From an uncultured Anaerotruncus sp. (lineage in GTDB: Bacteria; Bacillota; Clostridia; Oscillospirales; CAG-272), in assembly GCA_905210995.1 (NCBI GenBank), contig CAJLZE010000023.1, positions 1-29,982 of the forward strand: 29,982 nucleotides of DNA, read 5' to 3'. Numbering within the stretch: position 1 is the stretch's first letter; the number at the start of each line of letters is the position of its first letter. The translations under genes were made by a program, and so were the position numbers. Under the pieces are notes generated by a model that was not told the origin of the DNA, ran no database searches, and saw nothing but the letters and a program-made list of their open reading frames with translations. Shown here piece by piece: positions 23,155 through 29,982 of this stretch.

Positions 23155-24428
23155 AAAACGTTCTTGTTGATATGCTGAGAGCGGAGCGCAATATATCCGG
23201 CTACCGCATAACCGATTCGAAGACCGAATCGTATGAGCTGTTCTTTGTTCACCGCAGCCTTGAGACCGTGCGCGCGACCGACACGGGAGAGACGAGCGTT
23301 ACCGTTTACGTCGAGCACGACGGCAAGCTCGGCGACGCGACGTTCACCGTATACGGCTCGATGAGCGACGAAGAGATAAAGGAAAAGATCGCCGCCGCGG
23401 CAGAGCGCGCAAAGCTCGTTTTCAACGAGCCATACGAGCTGCCCGCTGACGGCTGCGGGAATTACGAACTTGAATCCAACCTCGGCGGCGACGAACCGCG
23501 CGTGCTTGCAGCAAAGATCGCAGACGCGGTGTTTGACGCCGACTGCGTTGAGGGCGGCTCGATAAACGCAACGGAGATATTCCTTTACCGCGACACCGTG
23601 CGCGTGATGAACAGCCGCGGCATAGATAAGACTCAGGTGAAATACCGCGCGATGATAGAGGCGATACCGACATTTACGGACAGCAACGAGTCGGTCGAGC
23701 TTTACGAGGCATATCGCTTTACCGAATTCGATGCTGCCGCCGTGACCGCCGAGATATCCGAAAAAATGCGCGAGGTCGCGCTGCGCCGCAAGGCGGTAAA
23801 GCCCGCGACTCCCATTGAAGCGGACGTCGTGCTGCGCGGACAGGAGATCGACGACCTTATGTCGGCTCTTGCTTACGACCTCACCTATGCCGGCGTTTAT
23901 GTGCACTCTAACCTGCACAAAAAAGGCGATGTGATACAGACCTCCGGCAGCGGCGACAGGCTGAGTCTTTCTATGACGGCAAGGCTGCGCGGCAGCTCAA
24001 GATCCGCCTTCTTTGACGGAGACGGCGTAAAGCTCGCCGACACCGCCCTCATTGAGGACGGCAGGGTGGTCGGATATTTCGGATCGCACCGCTTCGCCTC
24101 CTACCTCGGCGAGCCCGAAACGGGTGAGCTGCGCTGCATGACAGTCGCTTCCGGCACGTTGACCGATGCCGAGCTTGACGCCATGCCGCACATCGAATGC
24201 GTGTCGCTTTCCGGGCTCCAGGTAGACCTCTACAACGACTACATCGGCGGCGAGATCAGGCTTGCCTACCGTCACGCCGACGGAAAAGCCGAGCCGATAA
24301 CCGGCATTACGATGAGCGCAAAGCTCTCGGAGGTGCTTGACACGATGCGCCTTTCGGAGAGGATCGAGGTGCGCGAGCGCTGCGCGGGTCCGGCACGCCT
24401 GCTCCTTCGCGGTGTAAAGATAATGTAA
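23151..24428 (+). CDS. tldE: TldE/PmbA family non-catalytic partner
   Basis: Homologue of TldD without the HExxxH zinc motif, acting as the structural partner in the TldD-TldE heterodimer. It has 425 residues. The N-terminal half pairs with TldD (IAAAAERAKLVFNEPYELP), and the C-terminal half has the family's Gly-rich beta segments (GSGDRLSLSMTAR, YIGGEIRLAY). It begins inside the tldD stop (ATGA, 23151-23154) and therefore needs no ribosome site of its own. It ends 16 nt before a bidirectional terminator. This is the usual bacterial arrangement of one active and one inactive paralogue. Confidence 0.88.
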   Translation: MKNVLVDMLRAERNISGYRITDSKTESYELFFVHRSLETVRATDTGETSVTVYVEHDGKLGDATFTVYGSMSDEEIKEKIAAAAERAKLVFNEPYELPADGCGNYELESNLGGDEPRVLAAKIADAVFDADCVEGGSINATEIFLYRDTVRVMNSRGIDKTQVKYRAMIEAIPTFTDSNESVELYEAYRFTEFDAAAVTAEISEKMREVALRRKAVKPATPIEADVVLRGQEIDDLMSALAYDLTYAGVYVHSNLHKKGDVIQTSGSGDRLSLSMTARLRGSSRSAFFDGDGVKLADTALIEDGRVVGYFGSHRFASYLGEPETGELRCMTVASGTLTDAELDAMPHIECVSLSGLQVDLYNDYIGGEIRLAYRHADGKAEPITGITMSAKLSEVLDTMRLSERIEVRERCAGPARLLLRGVKIM

Positions 24429-24443
24429 TATAATATGAAACGC

Positions 24444-24478
24444 GGGGCTGTTAAAAACTTAATGTTTTTAACAGCCCC
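24444..24478. terminator. Bidirectional hairpin between tldE and the convergent C-S lyase gene
   Basis: GGGGCTGTTAAAAAC (24444-24458) and GTTTTTAACAGCCCC (24464-24478) form a perfect 15-bp stem around a TTAAT loop. Only a short T-containing tail follows on each strand. It resembles the hairpin at 12613-12655 (shared GGGCTGTT..AAC/AACAGCCC). Confidence 0.7.
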
Positions 24479-24510
24479 TCATAAATGCCGGTCGGGATCC
24501 CGGCGTTATT

Positions 24511-25686
24511 TTATTTCCGTTTGCTTTCTTTATATTTTTCGGTGCCGTTTTTCAGCCTCATAAGCCCCTCTCGGAGCGTTGACGCCGGGCACGCAATATT
24601 CATGCGGACAAATTTTCTTCCCGTCTCGCCGTATTCCGCGCCGTCGGAAATGTACAGCCCCGCTTCGGTGCGCAGAAATTCGGTAAACTCAACGCTGTCG
24701 TCAGTCACGGCGGAGCAGTCGATCCAGAGAAGATATGTCGCCTCCGCGCGTATGAGCCGCAGCTCGGGCAGGCTGCTCGCGATGAATGCGGCGACGGTCT
24801 GCCTGTTTTGGCTTATATATCCGCGCAGAGCGTCGAGCCATTCCCCGCCTTGCGTGAAGGCGGCAACAGCCGCATCGACCGCAAATGCATTCGGCTCGGC
24901 TATCTCATCGGTGTTGAGCGCCCGCCACACCTTGTGGCGCAAAAACGGATCCGGCACCGCGACCGCCGCCGTCTGCATCCCCGCGATGTTGAACGCCTTT
25001 GTCGGCGCAATGCAGGTTATGCTGTTTTTGCGGCAGCTTTCCGAGACCGATGCAAACGGGACGTATTCCTTTCCCGGCTCGGTCAGGTCGCAGTGTATCT
25101 CGTCCGATATCACCGTCACGTGATATTTTTCGCAAAGTCTGCCGATCTCCGCAAGCGTCTCTCTGTCCCATATTTTGCCCACGGGATTGTGCGGATTGCA
25201 GAGTATCATAAGCGTCGTCTGCGGATCGGCAAGCTTTTTTTCAAGGTCGGCAAAGTCGATGCCGTATTTTTTCCCGTCATACGTGAGCGGGCTCTCAAGC
25301 ACTCTTACGCCGTTGTTGACTATCGAATTGAAAAAAATGTTGTAAACGGGAGTGCAGATAAGCACGTTTTCGTTCGGCGTCGTCAGCTTGCGCACAATGC
25401 TCGATATCGCGGGAACGACTCCGGTACAGAATATGAGCCAGTCCTTTTCGATGGCAAAACCGTGACGGCTCCGCCACCAACCGATATAAGCGTCGTGCCA
25501 CTCGTCGGGTATCACGGTGTAGCCGAATATCCCGTGCGCGGCACGTTTTTCGACCGCCGCACGTATTGCCGGCGCAGCCTCAAAATCCATATCGGCGACC
25601 CACATGGGCAGCACGCCGTCGCCGACGTCCCATTTGAGGGAGTTGGTATTCTTTCTGTCCGTTACTCTGTCAAAATCAAATTTCAT
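24511..25686 (-). CDS. patB: PatB/MalY-type PLP-dependent C-S lyase (cystathionine beta-lyase-like aminotransferase fold)
   Basis: A fold-type I PLP enzyme of the MalY/PatB group, which cleaves cystathionine or cysteine conjugates and may act as an aminotransferase. Marks are the N-terminal LKWD and LPMWVADMDF motif, CNPHNPVGK (Asn167), SDEIHCD (Asp195 to the pyridine N) and the Schiff-base Lys230 in APTKAFNIAG, plus a C-terminal RMNIACP with the carboxylate-binding Arg. It has 391 residues. Its ATG at 25686 overlaps the stop of the DUF3737 gene by 4 nt, so it is the second gene of a two-gene unit. It ends at the terminator shared with tldE. The exact substrate is open. Confidence 0.9.
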   Translation of the reverse strand: MKFDFDRVTDRKNTNSLKWDVGDGVLPMWVADMDFEAAPAIRAAVEKRAAHGIFGYTVIPDEWHDAYIGWWRSRHGFAIEKDWLIFCTGVVPAISSIVRKLTTPNENVLICTPVYNIFFNSIVNNGVRVLESPLTYDGKKYGIDFADLEKKLADPQTTLMILCNPHNPVGKIWDRETLAEIGRLCEKYHVTVISDEIHCDLTEPGKEYVPFASVSESCRKNSITCIAPTKAFNIAGMQTAAVAVPDPFLRHKVWRALNTDEIAEPNAFAVDAAVAAFTQGGEWLDALRGYISQNRQTVAAFIASSLPELRLIRAEATYLLWIDCSAVTDDSVEFTEFLRTEAGLYISDGAEYGETGRKFVRMNIACPASTLREGLMRLKNGTEKYKESKRK

Positions 25687-26543
25687 GCCGTCGCCCCTCC
25701 GCGGCAGATTATTTTCGTCTTTGAGGGATCGACCCTGTCCGGCATAACCGTCAGCTCGCCTATCTCGTCGGCGGTTATCGTTCCGCCCGACGGGTTGAGC
25801 ACGCTGTCGACCTTACCCGTAATGTCGGCATCGACAGTGGAATATTCAAAGGCAAGCGTCGTGTTGAGCAGCTTGCAGTTTTTCATAACAAGGTTTTCGA
25901 TATAACACATACCCTGAAGGCTCTCGACGGTGCAGTTTACGAGCGTGAGATTTTTTGCGTTCCAACCGAGGTATTCGCCGGATATGAACGAGTCGTAAAC
26001 GGTCACATTGTCGCTGTTCCAAAAGGCATCCTTTGAGAGCAGTCGCGAATTTCTTATCTCGACGTTGCGCGCCCCGTCAAAGGAATAGTTCCCGTAAAGC
26101 GTAAGCCCGTCGATCTTCATATTTTCGCTGTTCATCGCAAAATAATCGCCCTTTGCGGTCACTCTTGTCATTGTGACATCGCTGCAGCTCCAGAGCGTTT
26201 CGGCTGCATTGGCGAACGAAACGTCTGTCAGGCTGAGACCGCGGCAGCGGCGGAAGTTTTTGGGCGCTTCGATCGCCGAATTTTCAACGGATATATTTTC
26301 GGTATACCACACGCCCGCTCTCGCCATGTCAAACCATGTGCAGTCATGCACGGATATGTTTTTGGAGTACCAAAGCGGGTATTTCCATTTGAACATACTG
26401 CCGAAAAGCTCGATATCGCGACTCTCCTTGAGCGGCGACTCGCCGTCCGCAAATATCGTGTCCCTTATACACAGGTCGTGCGCACCGAACAGCGCGCGCT
26501 CACCGACAAGAAATTCTGCTTTTATTACCTTTTTTTCTTTCAT
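25683..26543 (-). CDS. DUF3737 family right-handed beta-helix protein
   Basis: A protein of unknown biochemical role. The opening ESRDIELFGSMFKWKYPLWYS is characteristic of DUF3737. About nine regularly spaced rungs of roughly 20 residues follow, each with a pattern like xxNIxVxxCxx (SKNISVHDC, TENISVENS, CRGLSLTDV, CSDVTMTRV, SENMKIDGL, ARNVEIRNS, SDNVTVYDS, AKNLTLVNC, IENLVMKNC), as expected of a parallel beta-helix. It has no signal peptide, so it should be cytoplasmic. It has 286 residues from the ATG at 26543 (AAGGAT 9 nt upstream); a GTG lies one codon earlier. It is coupled by ATGA overlap to patB. Homologues are often near carbohydrate or stress genes, but nothing here fixes the function. 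Confidence 0.88.
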   Translation of the reverse strand: MKEKKVIKAEFLVGERALFGAHDLCIRDTIFADGESPLKESRDIELFGSMFKWKYPLWYSKNISVHDCTWFDMARAGVWYTENISVENSAIEAPKNFRRCRGLSLTDVSFANAAETLWSCSDVTMTRVTAKGDYFAMNSENMKIDGLTLYGNYSFDGARNVEIRNSRLLSKDAFWNSDNVTVYDSFISGEYLGWNAKNLTLVNCTVESLQGMCYIENLVMKNCKLLNTTLAFEYSTVDADITGKVDSVLNPSGGTITADEIGELTVMPDRVDPSKTKIICRGGATA

Positions 26544-26578
26544 CACCGAATGATCCTTCTTTTTTTACTTTCAATTCA

Positions 26579-26607
26579 ATTATAGCAGAAACGAAGCCGA
26601 CTTTCAA
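26579..26607 (-). promoter_or_regulatory. Predicted promoter for DUF3737-patB
   Basis: Minus-strand TTGAAA (26607-26602) and TATAAT (26584-26579) are separated by 17 nt, an excellent match, 36 nt before the ATG. A perfect inverted repeat (26597-26612) covers the -35. Confidence 0.7.
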
Positions 26608-26612
26608 GTCGG
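26597..26612 (-). promoter_or_regulatory. Palindrome over the -35 of the DUF3737-patB promoter
   Basis: CCGACTT and AAGTCGG flank a 2-nt centre. It could be a repressor operator. It is also 14 nt beyond the azlD stop, so a weak terminator for that gene is the alternative; the tail on the minus strand (CTTCGTTTC) is poor in T. Confidence 0.45.
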
Positions 26613-26626
26613 TCATGATCCTGTTT

Positions 26627-26959
26627 TCACACAAAAACGAACTGAACAAGCACCATATATACGAGCGTCCCGCCGAGAACGCTGAGAAGAGTGCTTTTTC
26701 TCCACAGATGCAGCCCCGCCGTGACCGCGACCGCGGCAAGCTGCGGCAGATATCCCGCTGCCGACGTAAACGAGGTGTTTCTTAAGCAATATACCGCAAG
26801 CGTCGCCATTATCGCAACGGGAAGTACCCGCCCGAGGTATGCGACGACCGCCGGCACCCGCCCCTTGCGAAAGATCAGGAACGGCATAAGTCTCTCGGCA
26901 AACGTGCATACGGCGCATATCGCCATCACCGCCACCGAATATCCGAAGGATGCGCGCAT
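26627..26959 (-). CDS. azlD: AzlD family branched-chain amino acid exporter, small subunit (copy 2)
   Basis: Small membrane partner of AzlC, 110 residues with about four hydrophobic segments. The family motif ERLMPFLIFRKGRVP is near residues 22-36, with LGRVLPVAIMATLAVYCLR after it. I place the start at the ATG at 26959, which overlaps the azlC stop by one base (TAATG). The open frame continues upstream inside azlC but is not needed. It is clearly different in sequence from the copy at 5321-5638, so this is a separate AzlCD lineage and not a recent duplication. Confidence 0.88.
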   Translation of the reverse strand: MRASFGYSVAVMAICAVCTFAERLMPFLIFRKGRVPAVVAYLGRVLPVAIMATLAVYCLRNTSFTSAAGYLPQLAAVAVTAGLHLWRKSTLLSVLGGTLVYMVLVQFVFV

Positions 26960-27663
26960 TATCTCGCTCCCCCTCTCTCGGGTACCGTCCACTCTTTGTG
27001 CCCGAAGACGACGAGTATCGCGACCGTAGTGAGAAGCGACGGAAGCAGAAAGCTGTCCGCTCCGACCGCGAGTATCCAGCCGACAGAGGACACGGCGGCA
27101 ATGACACCCGGCATTTTGCTTTTCGCCCCTCTCAGCCCGTCGATAAGTATCACCACGAACAGCGCCGTCAGCGCAAAGTCGATCCCATCGGTGTTGAAGG
27201 TGATGAGCGAGCCGACGAGCCCACCGAGGACCGAAAAGAATATCCAGTATATCCATATGAGCGCGGTGGAAAAGATGTGTACCCACTTTTCGTCGGCGCC
27301 GTCCTGCTCTTTGTAAGAGCAAAGCAGCGAGTAGCTCTCATCGGACATTCCGTATATAAGGAAGTATTTCCACGCACCGTAGCTTCTGAACTTGCCGATA
27401 AAGGAAATTCCGTAAAAAAGATGTCTGCTGCTTAAAAGCAGCGCCGTGACCGTCACCGTGAGCAGCGGAACGCCGTTCTCGAAAAATGTGACCATAAGCA
27501 TCTGAAGCGACCCCGCATAAACGAAAAGCCCCGCCAGTGCCGACCACACGGCGCCGTATCCCGCGCTCGACATAAGAATGCCGTATGCCACTCCTACGGG
27601 AAAATACCCTACCATTATCGGAACGCTCCGCCTCAGCGCATAGCGGAAGCTGTTTTTTATCAT
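26959..27663 (-). CDS. azlC: AzlC family branched-chain amino acid exporter, large subunit (copy 2)
   Basis: AzlC family permease, about 234 residues, multi-spanning. The family opening RRSVPIMVGYFPVGVAYGILMSSAGYG and the LLSSRHLFYGISF segment (the usual R-H/Y motif of AzlC) are clear. The start is uncertain. The ATG at 27663 gives the usual AzlC N-terminus and has GGAGG about 13 nt upstream. The ATG at 27690 would add nine residues, but its ribosome region is next to the leader hairpin at 27698-27724; the GTG at 27714 lies inside that hairpin. A strong promoter sits at 27736-27764. azlD follows with a 1-nt overlap. Confidence 0.9.
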   Translation of the reverse strand: MIKNSFRYALRRSVPIMVGYFPVGVAYGILMSSAGYGAVWSALAGLFVYAGSLQMLMVTFFENGVPLLTVTVTALLLSSRHLFYGISFIGKFRSYGAWKYFLIYGMSDESYSLLCSYKEQDGADEKWVHIFSTALIWIYWIFFSVLGGLVGSLITFNTDGIDFALTALFVVILIDGLRGAKSKMPGVIAAVSSVGWILAVGADSFLLPSLLTTVAILVVFGHKEWTVPERGGAR

Positions 27664-27697
27664 TGCGCCAATAAAACCTCCGTGCCGCATTTTTGCC

Positions 27698-27724
27698 CCG
27701 ACAGCGCGGCGCACCGCCTGTCGG
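27698..27724 (-). other. Leader hairpin before azlC (copy 2)
   Basis: CCGACAG (27698-27704) and CTGTCGG (27718-27724) enclose a second stem GCGG/CCGC. The structure lies between the predicted start point (about 27729) and the first candidate ATG, so it could affect translation start. Confidence 0.45.
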
Positions 27725-27735
27725 AATAACTAATT

Positions 27736-27764
27736 AGTATAGCAGCTTTTTTGTCGGATATCAA
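27736..27764 (-). promoter_or_regulatory. Predicted promoter for azlC-azlD (second copy)
   Basis: Minus-strand TTGATA (27764-27759) and TATACT (27741-27736) are separated by 17 nt, close to the sigma-A consensus and immediately downstream of the terminator of the preceding unit. Confidence 0.7.
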
Positions 27765-27768
27765 CACA

Positions 27769-27808
27769 AAAAAACACCGCGAACGCAAAATACGTCGCGG
27801 TGTTTTTT
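27769..27808 (-). terminator. Intrinsic terminator for the MacB/LolD-like ABC unit
   Basis: A-rich arm ending CACCGCGA (27769-27782) pairs with TCGCGGTG plus six T (27795-27808) around a 12-nt loop. Followed by seven T on the minus strand and T-rich on the plus strand as well. It lies 14 nt after the ATPase stop. Confidence 0.85.
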
Positions 27809-27822
27809 ATATACTCATGCGG

Positions 27823-28497
27823 TCATTCTTCCGTGCTGTCGATGAGACCGTCCTTCATCCTCAGCACTATGTCCGCAGCATCGGCAACGGCGGGATCGTG
27901 CGTTACGATTATAACGCACCGCCCCTCCTCGTGCGCCAGCTTCTGAAGTATCTCGACGATGTTCCTGCTGTTGGCGCTGTCAAGGTTGCCTGTCGGCTCG
28001 TCGGCAAGAATTATCTCACTGCCCGCTGCCAGAGCGCGCGCGATCGCAACGCGCTGCTGCTCTCCGCCGGACAGCATATTCGGACGGCGGCGGAACTGAT
28101 CCTCGCGTATCCCGACGCCGAGCAGCTTTTCTTTTGCCGCAGCCAGCGCCTCTCCCTTCGGCACCTTGCGCACATAAAGGGGATAGACCGTGTTTTCAAG
28201 CACCGTCAGATGCTGAAAAAGGTTGAAATTCTGATATATCACCGACACGTGGTCGAGGCGGTAGCTGTCGCGGTCGATATCCGACGTAGACTTGCCGCCG
28301 AAATCTATCTCTCCCTCCGTCGGCTTGTCAAGCCCGGCAAGGAGGGAAAGGAAAGTCGTTTTTCCGCTGCCGGAGCTGCCCACTATGGCATAGACCTTCC
28401 CCTGCTCGAACTCGCAGCTCACGCCGCCGACGGCCTTAACTGTCTGATATGAATTGCGGTACTCGTACTTTACATCTTTTGCGGTCAGAACGCTCAT
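27823..28497 (-). CDS. ABC transporter ATPase, LolD/MacB/FtsE-like
   Basis: Cytoplasmic ATPase of a MacB-type ABC system, 224 residues. Walker A GSSGSGKTT is at 40-48, the Q-loop is in YQNFNLF, the signature is LSGGEQQR, Walker B is IILADEPTGNLD and the H-loop is IVTHD. The ADEPTGNLD sequence is typical of the LolD/MacB group, including antimicrobial-peptide and lantibiotic exporters. The ATG at 28497 has GGAGG about 8 nt upstream and starts 3 nt after the permease stop, so the two form one operon. No two-component system or toxin gene is adjacent, so the substrate is unknown. Confidence 0.92.
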   Translation of the reverse strand: MSVLTAKDVKYEYRNSYQTVKAVGGVSCEFEQGKVYAIVGSSGSGKTTFLSLLAGLDKPTEGEIDFGGKSTSDIDRDSYRLDHVSVIYQNFNLFQHLTVLENTVYPLYVRKVPKGEALAAAKEKLLGVGIREDQFRRRPNMLSGGEQQRVAIARALAAGSEIILADEPTGNLDSANSRNIVEILQKLAHEEGRCVIIVTHDPAVADAADIVLRMKDGLIDSTEE

Positions 28498-28500
28498 GAT

Positions 28501-29658
28501 TCAATCCTCCACCTTCATTAATTTCATTACATTTACATTGCATATGCGCAAAACGGATATCGCCGCGCCCACAAGATAGACACCGAGAATGATAAATGCT
28601 TTCTCCACAGCCTCACGCGGCAGCGAACGTTCAAAGAGATACCCGCCCGCAAAGCCGACGGCGCCGCCGAGCGCCGCAAGAATGACGAACTCCTCAAAAA
28701 CGAGCAGGAACACCTTTATGGGAGACATTCCGAGACACCGCATAACGGCAAACTCCTTTTCCCTTCCCCTTGTCGAGAGAAAGCTCGTAAAAAATCCGAT
28801 AAAGCAGCAAAGAACTATCAGCACCGGCAGCATCATTCCGAGTAGCTGTATATTGCTCTCTATTTTTTCAAGCGTGCTGCGGTACAGCTCGTCGCGGATC
28901 ATTACGCCGTAATCGGAATTGGTTTTGATCGCGCTGAGCGAGGGGACCACAAAATATTGGTATATCGCCTCTTTCGTCTCATCGAACAGGCGGTTGTCGC
29001 GTATGCTGAACGAGCAGCTATCGACCGGAAACGCCAGATACCAATCCCCATCCACAGGCGTATAAAACGGGCACCACACGATGTTCTTTCCCGCGCCGCT
29101 CACCGTACCTATCACCGTAAGCTCGACCGTTTCCATCCCCTCACGCCGCACCTTTACGATCCCGTCGTCGTTCACCTTCATTTCGTTGGGAACAAGGCAC
29201 ACGCGCGCATCGGTGCGGAACACGGATTCGTCGTAGCCGTCGTAAAACGTCACGCCGCTGCCTTCGAGAGACGAAAGCGCTTCTTCGGAGGCAATATCGA
29301 GTATTTTGCGCAGCGATACCCCCATAGGCTCGGCAAGCTCGACCGTGCCCGCAGCGTGGATGTTGCATATGTAGTCTGCCACCGTCTCACCGTGTTTGCC
29401 GAACAGCTTGTCCACCCACAGCGAGTACATTTCGAGGTTGCCGCTGTTCATGCCGCGCGTGTCGGTGACGATGCAGGTTATTTCGGTCGTGTCGATCATT
29501 TTTTCAAGCGCGACCTCCTGCCGCTTTGTAAGCTGATGAAGAACTATCGAGGCGAACACACCCAGCGCTATCATCAGAATGATCGAAAGGCTCGCCCAGC
29601 GGCGGCGCACCATTGCCCGCAGCGTGAGCGCGTGCAGCGGCAAAAATTTTGATCTCAT
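28501..29658 (-). CDS. MacB/FtsX-type ABC transporter permease
   Basis: Permease of the MacB/FtsX fold, 385 residues. TM1 is about 22-42 (ASLSIILMIALGVFASIVL). A large outer domain of about 230 residues follows, then three C-terminal TM segments (about 275-297, 325-347, 360-380). The cytoplasmic loop STRGREKEFAVMRCLGMSP is the family's conserved coupling motif. It carries one FtsX domain with four TMs, so it works as a homodimer or with an unseen partner. The ATG at 29658 has AAGGAGG about 8 nt upstream. It is the first gene of the unit with the ATPase. No clear promoter is found upstream in the repeat-rich 29659-29982 stretch. Function could be lipoprotein, peptide or drug export, or mechanotransmission. 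Confidence 0.9.
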   Translation of the reverse strand: MRSKFLPLHALTLRAMVRRRWASLSIILMIALGVFASIVLHQLTKRQEVALEKMIDTTEITCIVTDTRGMNSGNLEMYSLWVDKLFGKHGETVADYICNIHAAGTVELAEPMGVSLRKILDIASEEALSSLEGSGVTFYDGYDESVFRTDARVCLVPNEMKVNDDGIVKVRREGMETVELTVIGTVSGAGKNIVWCPFYTPVDGDWYLAFPVDSCSFSIRDNRLFDETKEAIYQYFVVPSLSAIKTNSDYGVMIRDELYRSTLEKIESNIQLLGMMLPVLIVLCCFIGFFTSFLSTRGREKEFAVMRCLGMSPIKVFLLVFEEFVILAALGGAVGFAGGYLFERSLPREAVEKAFIILGVYLVGAAISVLRICNVNVMKLMKVED

Positions 29659-29682
29659 ATAAAAGCCTCCTTATCAATGTAG

Positions 29683-29768
29683 GGGATGGTGGGCTCGGGC
29701 AAAACCCGAGACCGCTACTCCGGTGAAACGAGTACAGATTTCACTCCCGGGAGGGGCAAGCCCATCCC
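29683..29768. repeat. Multi-stem inverted-repeat element A
   Basis: Outer arms GGGAT-GGT-GGGCT (29683-29695) and AGCCC-ATCCC (29759-29768) enclose CTCGGG/CCCGAG, GTGAAA/TTTCAC and the palindrome CTCCCGGGAG. It begins TGTAGGGG just outside. It resembles REP- or MITE-like intergenic elements of gut Firmicutes from memory; identity is not verified. Confidence 0.45.
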
Positions 29769-29787
29769 ATACGGCAGTACCCATGTA

Positions 29788-29909
29788 GTAGGTTTAAGCT
29801 CGAAGTCTTGCCGAGGCTCCCTCTTGAGGGAGCTGTCGCCGGAGGCGACTGAGGGCGTAAAAAGAGGCTCCCACTTCGGCGGATAAGCGAGTATAAAGGC
29901 AAAACCTAC
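29788..29909. repeat. Inverted-repeat-bounded element B (MITE-like) containing two hairpins
   Basis: Ends are GTAGGTTT (29788-29795) and AAACCTAC (29902-29909), with GCTCG/CGAG just inside. It contains GCTCCCTC-TT-GAGGGAGC (29816-29833) and GTCGCC-GGA-GGCGAC (29835-29849). GAGGCTCCC is repeated at 29813 and 29864. It encodes no protein. Confidence 0.5.
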
Positions 29910-29982
29910 CTCAGCCCTTACTCATCCCTCTTCACTTTTTCCTCTTCACCCGTCCCGAGTTCATAAGGTTCGGAGATGCAGC

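Larger units (their letters stand above)
29659..29982. other. Gene-free, repeat-rich end of the window
   Basis: No coding frame with a ribosome site or recognisable product. The stretch holds the inverted-repeat elements listed separately, a CCTCTTCAC direct repeat (29927-29935 and 29941-29949), and the leader of the ABC permease gene. Confidence 0.6.

Noticed and set aside
21757..24428. TldD-TldE as part of a RiPP (microcin-like) cluster
   Set aside because: No precursor peptide, cyclodehydratase or export gene is adjacent. TldD/TldE pairs are widespread as housekeeping proteases.
12588..27717. 12-base match GCGGCGCACCGC at 12588-12600 and in the azlC leader at 27706-27717
   Set aside because: A short G+C-rich palindromic word is likely to recur by chance, and the contexts are unrelated.
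29813..29872. Transposase remnant or IS end
   Set aside because: Inverted repeats are present, but there is no coding sequence and no target duplication that I can see, so only a MITE-like label is supportable.

Overview
This window looks like a chromosomal segment from a spore-forming member of the Clostridia (Bacillota), probably a gut organism of the Oscillospirales/Christensenellales type. The evidence is spoVAD and spoVAE, strong AGGAGG ribosome sites, low-G+C-type promoters (TTGaca/TATAAT) on a fairly G+C-rich background, a lipoprotein-type ABC import system, and intergenic palindromes of a kind I associate with gut Firmicutes. The lineage is inference from gene content. There is no phage, integrase, transposase, tRNA, rRNA or CRISPR array.

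Layout. 1-3146 (minus): pyrG then purA, the CTP and AMP branch enzymes. 3147-4463 (minus): an M18 aminopeptidase. 4593-5638 (plus): azlC-azlD, a branched-chain amino acid exporter pair. 5642-6538 (minus): a LacX-type mutarotase. 6694-8093 (plus): spoVAD-spoVAE, without spoVAC beside them. 8139-9005 (minus): type II pantothenate kinase, divergent from a plus-strand HAD phosphatase-rqcH unit (9121-11721). 11797-12402 (minus): an unknown membrane protein.

12666-20941 (minus) is a five-gene oligopeptide/dipeptide-type ABC importer operon (oppA-oppB-oppC-oppD-oppF) followed by a small membrane protein. This is the most unusual part of the window. The oppC permease carries what reads as a complete seven-repeat RCC1-type beta-propeller between TM1 and TM2, on the outer face. 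The oppF ATPase has an insertion of about 180 residues, helical and coiled-coil-like, between Walker A and the Q-loop. The binding protein carries near its N-terminus a segment that normally closes the C-terminus of family-5 binding proteins. Intercistronic hairpins lie between oppA and oppB.

20942-21756 is an 815-base gene-free stretch with a promoter at each end. 21757-24428 (plus): tldD-tldE, the two halves of a modulator/processing metalloprotease. 24511-26543 (minus): a DUF3737 beta-helix protein overlapping a PatB/MalY-type C-S lyase. 26627-27663 (minus): a second azlC-azlD pair. 27823-29658 (minus): a MacB/LolCDE-like ABC permease and ATPase. The last 320 bases hold no gene but contain stacked inverted repeats of REP/MITE type.

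Genes are tightly packed with 1-4 nt overlaps inside operons. Several units end in bidirectional hairpin terminators, three of which share related sequence.
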